From Paracoccaceae bacterium (lineage in GTDB: Bacteria > Pseudomonadota > Alphaproteobacteria > Rhodobacterales > Rhodobacteraceae), in the NCBI GenBank assembly GCA_014872815.1, contig WKFK01000011.1, positions 248,001 through 312,000 of the forward strand: DNA of 64,000 nt, written 5' to 3'. Both the position numbers and the translations under genes were made by a program. The notes under the pieces are model-generated. The model saw nothing but the letters and a program-made list of their open reading frames with translations. It made no database searches and was not told where the DNA came from. Positions 27,759-36,155 of this stretch are shown here, piece after piece (the first letter of the stretch is position 1; every line of letters begins with the position of its first letter).

Positions 27759-28706
27759 TCAAAAGCGAAAACTCAGACGAATGGCCCCCACCAGCTGTCC
27801 CTCATATTGCATTTCAAACTCTTCACTGAGGTAGGTTACGCCATAAAAAAGGTGGTGTTTCTTGCCCTGCCAATGCACGCCTGCGCGCAGGCGCGTCCGC
27901 AAATCGGTCAACTCATAGCCGCGATCCTCAGGCAAATAGACACTACTAAAAACCTTAGCCACATCCGCGCCGACAACAAAGCTCATGCCTTTTTCCTGAT
28001 TTGGCCCAGAGCGATACCGATTGCCCGTGACCCAGTCGCGCGACATCAGCGCCCCCTGACCGAACTGACCCAAAGTAAGGTCAACACCTGCGCGCACGAG
28101 ATTTTCATCCCCCAATCGGGCCTCCACAAAAGGACGCAGACTGGCCTGGCTGCCGAGCGCAAAGTCGCGCCCAGCTTCGCCGACAAACCGCACCAGCCAT
28201 TTATTGGGAATTTGATTGGCCCGCACTTCGTCGGAAGGTCCCGGAAAATCAAACAAGTCATGAATCGCCCCCTGAAGGCGATCAAGCCTCGTTTGCGGCC
28301 CCAGTGCCAGGATGTCTCCCCCAAAAGAAAACTCCGTGGATCGGCGTTGAAACTGTGTATGAACACCTGCGCTCAACATGCCAGCCCAAGGACGATCCAT
28401 TGGCATGTGCTTCGTCAGACTGGCGGGTGAGAGGATTTCCCCACCGATACGCAACTCCAGCAAGTCACCTGGCGCTGTTGGCAGGTGCCCGTTCCAGCCA
28501 TACCCCCAAAAGCGACTCGTGCCATAAGACGCGGTGCGCCAACGGTCTTTGCCATCCCCCAGAAGGTCATTTACGAACAGGCTACCAAACCCAAGGTAGT
28601 CCCGCCCACCAATCGTCAGGCCAGTCTTTTCACTCTCTGGCGCAGCAAAAGCCCCTTGGGTCGACATCACAAAACCCAGTACAATAGCAGCAACACGTCG
28701 CAGCAT
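27759..28706 (-). CDS. LpxR-family outer-membrane lipid A deacylase-like protein
   Basis: 315 residues from ATG 28704-28706, with a signal peptide (MLRRVAAIVLGFVMSTQGAFA). LpxR removes the 3'-acyloxyacyl chain of lipid A in the outer membrane. Family features seen: FVNDLLGDGKDRW with the Asn-Asp pair near the mature N-terminus, a His in GAIHDLFDFPGP at the place of the catalytic His, and a C-terminal strand ending RLSFRF typical of outer-membrane barrels. The family's usual Tyr-Thr-Asn-Gly after DR is altered, so activity is likely but not certain. No other lipid A genes are adjacent. Confidence 0.8.
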   Translation of the reverse strand: MLRRVAAIVLGFVMSTQGAFAAPESEKTGLTIGGRDYLGFGSLFVNDLLGDGKDRWRTASYGTSRFWGYGWNGHLPTAPGDLLELRIGGEILSPASLTKHMPMDRPWAGMLSAGVHTQFQRRSTEFSFGGDILALGPQTRLDRLQGAIHDLFDFPGPSDEVRANQIPNKWLVRFVGEAGRDFALGSQASLRPFVEARLGDENLVRAGVDLTLGQFGQGALMSRDWVTGNRYRSGPNQEKGMSFVVGADVAKVFSSVYLPEDRGYELTDLRTRLRAGVHWQGKKHHLFYGVTYLSEEFEMQYEGQLVGAIRLSFRF

Positions 28707-28896
28707 AATCAGTCCCCATTCACGCCCCCCGGCAGGTTTCTGATAGCGCGCACGCATCCCCCACGTCAGCGAAAGACTGACATATTGGTAAATACGCGAA
28801 AAATTGTGCTTAGTTTCTTAGGACGTCAGTAAAGCCCGCACAGGCCGCCCTAAACAGAGATGACAAGCGTGAATCTCAAGGTCAGTTTCACCAAAA

Positions 28897-29511
28897 TCAA
28901 AACAGCCCGGCTTCTTTTGCAATCAAAGCTGCCTGCGTCCGGTTGCCTGCATCAATCTTGCGATACAGGTTCTTCACATGCAGTTTGACGGTGGGCTCGG
29001 ACAAATCCAAATCCCGCGCAATTTCCTTGTTGGACTTGCCCACGGACAACCCCTCCAACACTTGCAATTCACGACGGGTCAGTTTTTTCGCGATCGGATG
29101 AGGTTCGGCTGCGTCCGCCGCCTGCATCAGCTCGGCTGGGATAAACTGTTCCCCCGCTGCCATGAATTTGATGGCATTCACCAAAGAGGACGCCGACAGC
29201 GTTTTGGGCACAAAGCCAGAGGCCCCCGCCGTCATCGCCTTTTGCACAATGTCACGACTTGCTTCGCCAGAAATCAGCGCCACACGGGGTGAGGACGAAT
29301 GGGACAAAACCCGCTTTACGCCGTCGATGCCCTGCATGCCTGGCATATTGTAGTCGAGCAAAACGAGATCAAAAGGCCCTTTGCTATCCAGCGCCGCCAA
29401 CGCTTGATCAAGATTTGCAGCTCCCACAGATTCCATTGAACCCGTAGCATCAACAAATGCCGTCACTGTATCCAACAACAACTCATGGTCGTCAGCGATT
29501 AAAATTTTCAA
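28897..29511 (-). CDS. NarL/FixJ-type response regulator
   Basis: 204 residues: receiver domain 1-120 (acidic pair DDH at 7-9, phospho-acceptor Asp53 in LVLLDYNMPG, Lys in FVPKTLSA) and a LuxR-type helix-turn-helix 140-204 (KLTRRELQVLEGLSVGKSN, EIARDLDLSEPTVKLHVKNL). It is divergent from a secreted SUOX-fold gene and a hybrid kinase carrying an Hpt-like end, so it is the natural phosphate acceptor of that kinase (inferred from position). Targets unknown. Confidence 0.92.
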   Translation of the reverse strand: MKILIADDHELLLDTVTAFVDATGSMESVGAANLDQALAALDSKGPFDLVLLDYNMPGMQGIDGVKRVLSHSSSPRVALISGEASRDIVQKAMTAGASGFVPKTLSASSLVNAIKFMAAGEQFIPAELMQAADAAEPHPIAKKLTRRELQVLEGLSVGKSNKEIARDLDLSEPTVKLHVKNLYRKIDAGNRTQAALIAKEAGLF

Positions 29512-29784
29512 AGCGGTCCTCCAAGGGGCCGAATTTCAGTGCGCCTATCGCAACCTACTATAGCCAAAATACCCAAACCAGCGACGGCTTGTTACAAAAT
29601 ATCCATACAATGTGTACCCTGCTGTTGCCCCTTCCAAGGTCAGAAGCAGAAAAATTCAAACAAAAAGCCTGCATTACGCAACGGCAAACCTACCCTTTTG
29701 TATAGGACGTTTATCCACTTGACCAGATGCGCGCAAAACGTGTTCGGTATTATAAAGAAGTTAAGCATAACGAGGCGGCAGGAC

Positions 29785-30306
29785 ATGCGTAAAACATTCC
29801 AACGAGTTTTCGCGCTTGCTGTTTGGCTTTTGCTACCACTCACAAGCCCTGTTTGGGCAGCTGACACAATGGACGCTCCGTCCGGCGATGTCATTCTGAC
29901 TGTGTCGGGAACGATCGACGTCACCAACGTCGCCGACACTGCTCAGTTCGATTTGGAGATGCTGCGCGCATTACCTGCAGCCTCCATTTCAACCACGACC
30001 ATTTGGACCGATGGGGTTCTAATGTTCACGGGTGTACCGCTGGCGTCGCTGCTGGAAACTCTGGGGAGTTCCGGCAGCACGCTACGGGCTTCCGCCATCA
30101 ACGACTATACCATCGAAATCCCGGTCGACTCGCTCGAAGCTGACGCACCGATTCTGGCGTATGAAATGAACGGCACGCCGATGCATCGCCGTGACAAAGG
30201 GCCGTTGTGGGTGATTTACCCCTTTGATTCCGACGCCAAGTACCGCACGTCTCAAATCCATTCGCGCGCCGTATGGCAACTCGACAGGATTGAAGTCGTC
30301 GACTAA
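29785..30306 (+). CDS. Secreted SUOX-fold (molybdopterin-oxidoreductase-like) domain protein without cysteine
   Basis: 173 residues from ATG 29785 (AGGAC upstream), with a signal peptide MRKTFQRVFALAVWLLLPLTSPVWA. The mature part has the sulfite-oxidase-like fold pattern: ILTVSGTIDV, LRALPAASISTTTIW, FTGVPLASLLE, INDYTIEIPVD, MNGTPMHRRDKGPLWVIYPF. It contains no cysteine, whereas sulfite-oxidase enzymes ligate molybdenum through one, so it is probably not a redox enzyme. It is followed 99 bases later by a hybrid histidine kinase. A periplasmic ligand-binding partner of the kinase is a reasonable inference. Confidence 0.85.
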   Translation: MRKTFQRVFALAVWLLLPLTSPVWAADTMDAPSGDVILTVSGTIDVTNVADTAQFDLEMLRALPAASISTTTIWTDGVLMFTGVPLASLLETLGSSGSTLRASAINDYTIEIPVDSLEADAPILAYEMNGTPMHRRDKGPLWVIYPFDSDAKYRTSQIHSRAVWQLDRIEVVD

Positions 30307-30405
30307 AGTTTCGCGCATGGAAATTGTGCGTACTCTTTCTGACAATTCTGAAATCAGGTGGCGTTTGGGCGCTTGCACCGTGGTTTTCAACAGCGGGCCT
30401 AGTTG

Positions 30406-32946
30406 GTGAGCCGCCTGCCAACATCCGCTTTTGCCGTCGGCGCAAATGCGCCCCTGCGCAGAAACAAAGCCATGCGCATACTCGGCGTCATACTCACCGC
30501 ACTGATTGCAGTTTTGCTGATTTTTGCTTTCCTGACGGCCTCACAGGTCTTCACAAACCTGCGTAACATTAAATTGCTCGCTTCCAACGATCTGGAGTGG
30601 TCACTGGCACAAATCGAGCTGGAAACCCGCGACTTTTCTGGCGCCTTGGAAGCGGCGCGCCTGTCACCAGAGCCTGATCTGGACCGCCTGCGCCTCAGAT
30701 TTGACATCCTCTATAGCCGCGTGAGCTCAATGGGATCTGCACCTGCCTATTTACGCTTGGCAGTCGTGCCAGAATTTGAGGCCGCACTCAAACGCATCAA
30801 CACCTTCATGGCCGACGCTGTCCCAATGATCGACAGTCCAGATGAAGCCCTGATTGAGGCATTGCCACTCTTGACGGCACAATCCGCGCACCTACGCGCA
30901 GATTCCCGTGCCTTATCATTGTCGGGGATTGCGCTTTATGCGGCAGAAAACGACAGGGCACGGCAACGCATCACCAATACGCTTTACCGACTGGCCACAA
31001 TCGCGCTCCTTTTGATCGTCGCTGTTGTGGGACTGCTCATCAATCTCTTGTTCGCCAACCGGGCCGCCAGAGAAAAAGGAGCCGCACTGACGCAGGCCAA
31101 TCGCCGCATGACCACCATTCTTTCCACCTCCATGGACGGCGTGCTTGTGGTCGACAGCACCGGCGCCGTGCTCGAGTTCAACAAAGCGTCGGAGACCATT
31201 TTCGGGTATCGATACGAAGACATTCGCGGCCAAAACATTCAGGACTTAATCGCACCACCAAACCTACGTGACGACCACTACCGCGCCATGCAACGCATCC
31301 TCAATGGGCAAGACCGCCATGCCGCCGGCAAAGGCCGTGTCCGCATGGACGCCAAACGCGCAGATGGCACAATTTTCCCAATCGAAATCGCCATCGAAAT
31401 GGCAGAAGACAACGATGAGAAAATCCTGATTGGCTTTTTGCACGACATCTCTGATCGTGTCGCAGCCGAAGAAGAATTGCTCGAAACGCGTGACCGCGCC
31501 CTCGCCGGCGAACGTGCCAAAGCCGAGTTCCTTGCGGTGATGAGTCACGAAATCCGCACGCCTCTGAACGGCATTCTCGGAAATCTCAGCCTGCTCAACG
31601 ATACGGCACTTAGTCCTGTCCAGACACGCTATGTGCGCAACATGGAAATCTCCGGCCGCGTACTGATGCGCCATGTCGACACGGTGCTCGACATCACCCG
31701 CTTTGAAGCTGGAAAACTCGACATTAACATCGCCTGCACGGACCTGTCTTCCATGTTGCAGGAGCTGGTCGAAAGCCAACTTTCCGCCGCCAATCGCCAT
31801 GGCACGACGCTCAGCTGGCGCTGGGAGGGGCCTGCCCGCTCTTGGGTACGCACCGATCGTGCCGCGCTGGAGCAGGTGCTGCTCAATCTGGTGGGCAATG
31901 CCATCAAGTTCACCGACAACGGCACGATCACCATTGAGGCCGAAGCCTTGCCGGAAATCATCAACGGTACTCCCGCCGTCGAACTGCGCGTCATCGACAC
32001 AGGCATCGGCATTTCAGAAGACCGCCTACCGAAAGTGTTTGACGATTTTGTCACCAATGACCCCACATTGGGCCGCGTGCCCGGCGGAACCGGCCTCGGG
32101 CTTGGCATTGCGCGGCGCATCGTGACGGCTCTGGGAGGCGAGATCGGCGTGGAAAGCACACCGGATGTCGGCAGCACCTTTTGGGTACGTTTGCCCATGG
32201 AGGAAGGCCGACAACCACCAGCGAAAGAGTCCAATACTCCAGAACCAGCCGTCGCGCACCTGCACATGCTCGTGGTCGAGGACAATGAAATCAATCGAGA
32301 ACTCGCCCAAGAATTGCTGCAACGCGAAGGCCATTGGGTCACGCTCGCCTCAAACGGCGCCGAGGGTCTCCAGCTTGCAGATAGCAAACCGTTCGACATG
32401 ATCTTGATGGACATCGCCATGCCGGTCATGGACGGGCTTGAGGCGACCAAGCGAATTCGCGCCGGCATCGGACCCAACAAAGATACCCCGATTGTGGCCG
32501 TCTCAGCCAACATCCTGCCAGACGACCGCGACCGCTTCCTTGCGGGCGGCATGAGTGCGTTTTTGGCAAAACCCATTCGGCGCTCATCTTTGCAAAAATT
32601 GCTGCAAGAGCATTTTGCAATTGGTGAGCCAACCTCACCCATGACCGCTGGCTTGCCAGAGAGCACATTCAATCGACTCCAAGCGCGGTTCCTAAAGGAA
32701 GGGGACGCGCTCATCGCCGCCATTACGGCGCCCTACCGAGATTTTGAGGATGTGGCCAAACGCTGCCACGATCTGTCCGGTGCCGCCGCCATCTTCGGCG
32801 CCCACGCCTTGCAAGACATTCTGGCGCAGGCGGACACCGCCGCAAAACAGGGCAACACGCGTCTCTTTGAGGAACTCGTCGCGCAAATTCCACCCCTGTG
32901 GCGCGCAACACGCGGCGATCTCAACGCGCCGGACGCCGCCGAATAG
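30406..32946 (+). CDS. Membrane hybrid histidine kinase (PAS-HisKA-HATPase-REC-Hpt)
   Basis: About 846 residues. The start is uncertain: GTG 30406 (chosen), an adjacent TTG 30403, or ATG 30472 (first residues MRILGVILTALIAVL). Domains: membrane helix ~24-46, periplasmic sensor ~47-190, second helix ~197-217, PAS ~236-350, HisKA with the phospho-His in FLAVMSHEIRTPLNG (~381), HATPase (N-box LVGNAIKF, G-boxes DTGIGIS and GGTGLGLGIA), receiver with Asp ~669 (ILMDIAMPVMDG) and a C-terminal Hpt-like helix with His ~788 (CHDLSGAAAIFGA). A full phosphorelay in one chain. Its partners are probably the SUOX-fold protein (input) and the divergent LuxR-type regulator (output). Confidence 0.9.
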   Translation: MSRLPTSAFAVGANAPLRRNKAMRILGVILTALIAVLLIFAFLTASQVFTNLRNIKLLASNDLEWSLAQIELETRDFSGALEAARLSPEPDLDRLRLRFDILYSRVSSMGSAPAYLRLAVVPEFEAALKRINTFMADAVPMIDSPDEALIEALPLLTAQSAHLRADSRALSLSGIALYAAENDRARQRITNTLYRLATIALLLIVAVVGLLINLLFANRAAREKGAALTQANRRMTTILSTSMDGVLVVDSTGAVLEFNKASETIFGYRYEDIRGQNIQDLIAPPNLRDDHYRAMQRILNGQDRHAAGKGRVRMDAKRADGTIFPIEIAIEMAEDNDEKILIGFLHDISDRVAAEEELLETRDRALAGERAKAEFLAVMSHEIRTPLNGILGNLSLLNDTALSPVQTRYVRNMEISGRVLMRHVDTVLDITRFEAGKLDINIACTDLSSMLQELVESQLSAANRHGTTLSWRWEGPARSWVRTDRAALEQVLLNLVGNAIKFTDNGTITIEAEALPEIINGTPAVELRVIDTGIGISEDRLPKVFDDFVTNDPTLGRVPGGTGLGLGIARRIVTALGGEIGVESTPDVGSTFWVRLPMEEGRQPPAKESNTPEPAVAHLHMLVVEDNEINRELAQELLQREGHWVTLASNGAEGLQLADSKPFDMILMDIAMPVMDGLEATKRIRAGIGPNKDTPIVAVSANILPDDRDRFLAGGMSAFLAKPIRRSSLQKLLQEHFAIGEPTSPMTAGLPESTFNRLQARFLKEGDALIAAITAPYRDFEDVAKRCHDLSGAAAIFGAHALQDILAQADTAAKQGNTRLFEELVAQIPPLWRATRGDLNAPDAAE

Positions 32947-32949
32947 CCC

Positions 32950-33858
32950 CTATGGCATTTCGGCACCAAGCGTCGGCGGAAACTCCTGCACAGCTTTAAG
33001 GAACCAGCCCAACGCACGGCTTCTATGTCCTCCGCTGCGATAGGCCACGGCCATTGGCAAAGACGCCTGCTGCGGGAAATCCAAAATCTCAAACCGACTG
33101 CGGAAATGACGGCTCTGCGCATAGCTGTCCACCACAACCCCCACCGCTTCACTGCGTTCAATCACCCCGGCGGCCATGGTGAAACTGGGCATGATGTGCA
33201 GTCGTCGCATTGGGTCGACCTCCCCCGCTTGCACCAAATGCTGGATCGGCTCCGCATACGGCCCGCTGGGCTCTGGCACAATCAATGGCAACCCGGCAAG
33301 ATCCTCACTGCTCACCGGACGCCTCGCCAACGGATGCCCCCGCCGCACAAAAAACAGCGCATTGAGCGGCGGCAGAGGATCGCACCGCACCCCGGCTTCA
33401 GCCATCAAAGGCCGCGACGGGCCGATCAGGGCATCCAAATCCCCCTGACGAAACAATTGCAGCGCCGTCTCAAACGGAGCCCCGCGCAAGTGAATACGGA
33501 CCTCCGGGTGTGCCCCAACAAGCGCCCAGACCGCCCGGCTCATCAACCCTTCCATCGAGCTGGGAGACACCCCAATCCGCAGCACCTGCTCTCGTGTCTG
33601 CCGTCCCTCATCTACATCTGCGGCCAGCTGATCCACATCCGCCAGTATCCGCGCGGCGCGATCAATAAACGCACGTCCTTCTGCCGTGGCCGTCACCCCT
33701 CGCGCATGGCGCTCAAACAGCGCCGCGCCCACGTCCTGCTCCACGTCAGCCACCGCCTTTGTCACCGCCGATTGCGTCACATTCAACGCGCGCGCCGCGG
33801 CCGAGATCGCCCCTTGGCGGTCCACGGCCACCACATAGCGCAGCTTGGTCAGATTCAC
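32950..33858 (-). CDS. LysR-family transcriptional regulator
   Basis: 302 residues from GTG 33856-33858, which has GGAGG five bases upstream. An in-frame ATG at 33933 would add 25 residues (up to SYSLEEW) not typical of the family. The N-terminal helix-turn-helix is LTKLRYVVAVDRQGAISAAA, then LNVTQSAVTKAVADVEQDVG; a substrate-binding domain follows. It is divergent from an acyl-CoA catabolic operon whose first gene starts 91 bases away, so it is the likely regulator of that operon. The inducer is unknown. Confidence 0.9.
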   Translation of the reverse strand: MNLTKLRYVVAVDRQGAISAAARALNVTQSAVTKAVADVEQDVGAALFERHARGVTATAEGRAFIDRAARILADVDQLAADVDEGRQTREQVLRIGVSPSSMEGLMSRAVWALVGAHPEVRIHLRGAPFETALQLFRQGDLDALIGPSRPLMAEAGVRCDPLPPLNALFFVRRGHPLARRPVSSEDLAGLPLIVPEPSGPYAEPIQHLVQAGEVDPMRRLHIMPSFTMAAGVIERSEAVGVVVDSYAQSRHFRSRFEILDFPQQASLPMAVAYRSGGHRSRALGWFLKAVQEFPPTLGAEMP

Positions 33859-33949
33859 CCATTCCTCCAATGAATAGCTTGAGAGAATATTGAATTTGCC
33901 AGATACCTTCGTCAATCCGATACTTCTGCGCAAGCGAGGAGGATTTCAC

Positions 33950-35134
33950 ATGAGTCACGAGGCCATTGTCGCCGGCGTCGGCATGATCAAATTTGCCAAA
34001 CCGGGGGCATCAGACAGCTACGATCAAATGGGCGCCGCCGCCGTGCGTGCCGCGCTAAAAGACGCAGGGCTCGGCTACGAGGACGTACAACAGGCCTACG
34101 CGGGCTACGTCTACGGCGACAGCACCTGCGGCCAGAAAGCCCTCTATCACGTCGGCATGTCCGGCATTCCGATCATCAATGTGAACAACAACTGTTCCAC
34201 CGGCTCCACCGCGCTCTATATGGCGCGCCAAGCCATCGAAAGCGGCATGGCGGACTGCGTGCTCGCCGTTGGCTTTGAGCAAATGCAACCCGGCGCGCTC
34301 ACATCGCATTGGACAGACCGCCCAACGCCGTTTGATGATTTCGATAATGCCTGTGACACGCTGGTGGGGCACGCCGAAGTTCCCCTCGCCCTGCGCTACT
34401 TCGGCGGCGCGGGCAAATCGCATATGGAGAAATTTGGCACCGAGCTGGCTGATTTTGCCAAAATCCGCGCCAAAGCCTCCCGCCACGCAACTCGCAACCC
34501 GCTGGCCCTCTTTGCCAAGGAAGTTTCCGAGGCCGAGGTCATGGCCGCGCCGGTCATGTGGGACGGTGTGATGACCCGCCTGATGGCCTGCCCGCCCACC
34601 TGCGGCGGGGCCGCTGCGGTCCTGTGCTCGGAGAGCTTCGCAGCCAAACACGGTCTCGATGCAACAGTGAGGATCAAGGCCCAAGCCATGACCACCGACT
34701 ACGCCTCCACCTTTGAGGCGCAGGACATGATGCAGGTCGTCGGCTACGACATGACCGCCGCTGCCGCAAAACAGGTTCAGGAAGCCTCTGGCATCGCCAT
34801 AGACGACGTCGATGTCGTCGAATTACACGACTGCTTCGCCCACAACGAACTCATCACCTACGAAGGCTTAGGACTGACCCCCGAAGGCACAGCCCAAAAG
34901 TTCATCGCCGACGGCGACAACACCTACGGCGGCAAGTTTGTCACCAACCCCTCCGGCGGCCTTTTGTCCAAGGGCCATCCGCTTGGTGCCACCGGTCTCG
35001 CCCAATGCTACGAGCTGACCCATCAACTGCGCGGCACGGCTGACGCCCGTCAAGTCGACGGCGCTCGCACCGCACTGCAACACAACCTCGGCCTCGGCGG
35101 CGCCTGTGTCGTGACCCTCTATCAGGCGGCATAA
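33950..35134 (+). CDS. SCP-x-type thiolase (acetyl-CoA acetyltransferase family)
   Basis: 394 residues from ATG 33950 with GAGGAGGA upstream. Catalytic Cys82 in NVNNNCSTGSTALYMA, His in ELHDCFAHNEL, and the C-terminal GGLLSKGHPLGATG, matching the lipid-transfer-protein/SCP-x thiolase branch rather than FadA or PhaA. It should cleave a 3-ketoacyl-CoA, often one that is branched or carries a ring. It is first of six same-strand genes with MaoC hydratases, an acyl-CoA dehydrogenase, an SDR and a CoA-transferase. The substrate is not determined by sequence. Confidence 0.9.
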   Translation: MSHEAIVAGVGMIKFAKPGASDSYDQMGAAAVRAALKDAGLGYEDVQQAYAGYVYGDSTCGQKALYHVGMSGIPIINVNNNCSTGSTALYMARQAIESGMADCVLAVGFEQMQPGALTSHWTDRPTPFDDFDNACDTLVGHAEVPLALRYFGGAGKSHMEKFGTELADFAKIRAKASRHATRNPLALFAKEVSEAEVMAAPVMWDGVMTRLMACPPTCGGAAAVLCSESFAAKHGLDATVRIKAQAMTTDYASTFEAQDMMQVVGYDMTAAAAKQVQEASGIAIDDVDVVELHDCFAHNELITYEGLGLTPEGTAQKFIADGDNTYGGKFVTNPSGGLLSKGHPLGATGLAQCYELTHQLRGTADARQVDGARTALQHNLGLGGACVVTLYQAA

Positions 35135-35138
35135 CCCC

Positions 35139-35606
35139 ATGGGCATCTTCAACCGATCCACCAAAGGCCATGTGACCCCGCCCATCGAGGTTACTCTGGA
35201 GCGCGGCGCGCTGACGTTCTTCTCCGAAACCATCGGAGAGACCGACCCGATCTACCTTGATCCGGAGGCCGCACAAGCTGCCGGCCACCCCGACATTTTG
35301 GCCCCCGCCACCTACGCCGTGGTCGTTGGCACCTTTGCCGACCAGATCGCCCGCCGCAAAGGTCAGCCCGATATTCTGGAGCTGATCAACGGCGATCTGC
35401 GGGTGTTGCTGCATGGCACGGAGGCCTACACCTACCACGGCTCGATGTTTGCCGGAGACGTTGTGACCGTCGAAAATGAGGTGACAGATTTCACCGACGC
35501 CAAAGGTGGCAAATTGGAAATCGCCCACATCACCACCCGCATCACCCACCCCACGCGCGGCCTCTTGGTTGAGGCCACCCGCGGCATCATCCACCGCTTG
35601 GGCTGA
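35139..35606 (+). CDS. MaoC-like N-terminal-domain hydratase/dehydratase (FAS1-type)
   Basis: 155 residues, starting 4 bases after the thiolase stop. Hot-dog fold: LTFFSETIGETDPIYLDPEAA early, ILAPATYAVVVGTFAD in the middle and YTYHGSMFAGDVVTVENEV later. Such proteins pair with a second MaoC protein (next gene) to form a heterodimeric enoyl-CoA hydratase, the small half lacking the full catalytic loop. Here the pairing with the downstream gene is by position. Confidence 0.88.
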   Translation: MGIFNRSTKGHVTPPIEVTLERGALTFFSETIGETDPIYLDPEAAQAAGHPDILAPATYAVVVGTFADQIARRKGQPDILELINGDLRVLLHGTEAYTYHGSMFAGDVVTVENEVTDFTDAKGGKLEIAHITTRITHPTRGLLVEATRGIIHRLG

Positions 35607-35618
35607 GGGAGAGACATC

Positions 35619-36038
35619 ATGACCGTCACACCAACCAATGCCCAAGTCGGCGACACACTACCAGCGCTGACCTTTGGCCCAATCTCCCGCACCACATTGG
35701 CGCTTTACGCTGGTGCCTCCGGGGATCACAACCCAATCCACATCGATCTGGATTTTGCAAAAAACGCGGGCATGGATGACGTTTTTGCCCACGGCATGCT
35801 GTCCATGGCGCAACTGGGCCGCCTCGTCTCCAACTGGGCGGGACAGGACCGCATGCGTGCGCTCTCAACCCGCTTCACCGCGATCACACCGGTTGACGCC
35901 ACCGTCACCTGCACGGGCACCGTTGTGGACCGCCACGAAGAGCACGGCCGCGTCCTGCTTACCGTAACACTCGCCGCGCACATAGACGACGGCACCCAAA
36001 CCTTACGCGGCGAAGCCAAAATCTGCGGCACGCCTTAA
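35619..36038 (+). CDS. MaoC-family enoyl-CoA hydratase
   Basis: 139 residues. The catalytic hydratase-2 motif YAGASGDHNPIHIDLDFA (Asp and His in the active site) is intact near residues 30-47, followed by FAHGMLSMAQLGRLV. Probably the catalytic half of a heterodimeric (R)-specific enoyl-CoA hydratase with the preceding gene. Followed by a 117-base space containing two strong inverted repeats before the acyl-CoA dehydrogenase. Confidence 0.9.
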   Translation: MTVTPTNAQVGDTLPALTFGPISRTTLALYAGASGDHNPIHIDLDFAKNAGMDDVFAHGMLSMAQLGRLVSNWAGQDRMRALSTRFTAITPVDATVTCTGTVVDRHEEHGRVLLTVTLAAHIDDGTQTLRGEAKICGTP

Positions 36039-36046
36039 TTCATCTT

Positions 36047-36103
36047 GCCTGAAGCGCATCGCGCTTCGGGCCGCGCCCGACCCGCCCCATGGGCGGGCGC
36101 GTT
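36047..36103. repeat. Paired inverted repeats (intergenic hairpin element)
   Basis: Hairpin A, 36047-36071: 11-bp arms GCCTGAAGCGC and GCGCTTCGGGC around ATC, one G-T pair. Hairpin B, 36081-36097: CCCGCCC, CAT, GGGCGGG, with CGCG on both outer sides (36072-36075, 36098-36101). Very GC-rich, inside an operon between the second MaoC gene and the dehydrogenase. It looks like a REP-type mosaic element that could attenuate transcription or stabilise mRNA. Confidence 0.65.
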
Positions 36104-36155
36104 CCGCACCCACCCCGGGCCAGTCGCGGCCCTTTTGGGGACAAGGAGACATCAA

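Noticed and set aside
29785-30306. Sulfite oxidase-type molybdoenzyme
   Set aside because: The mature protein has no cysteine for molybdenum ligation and is only about 148 residues, so the catalytic call was not made.
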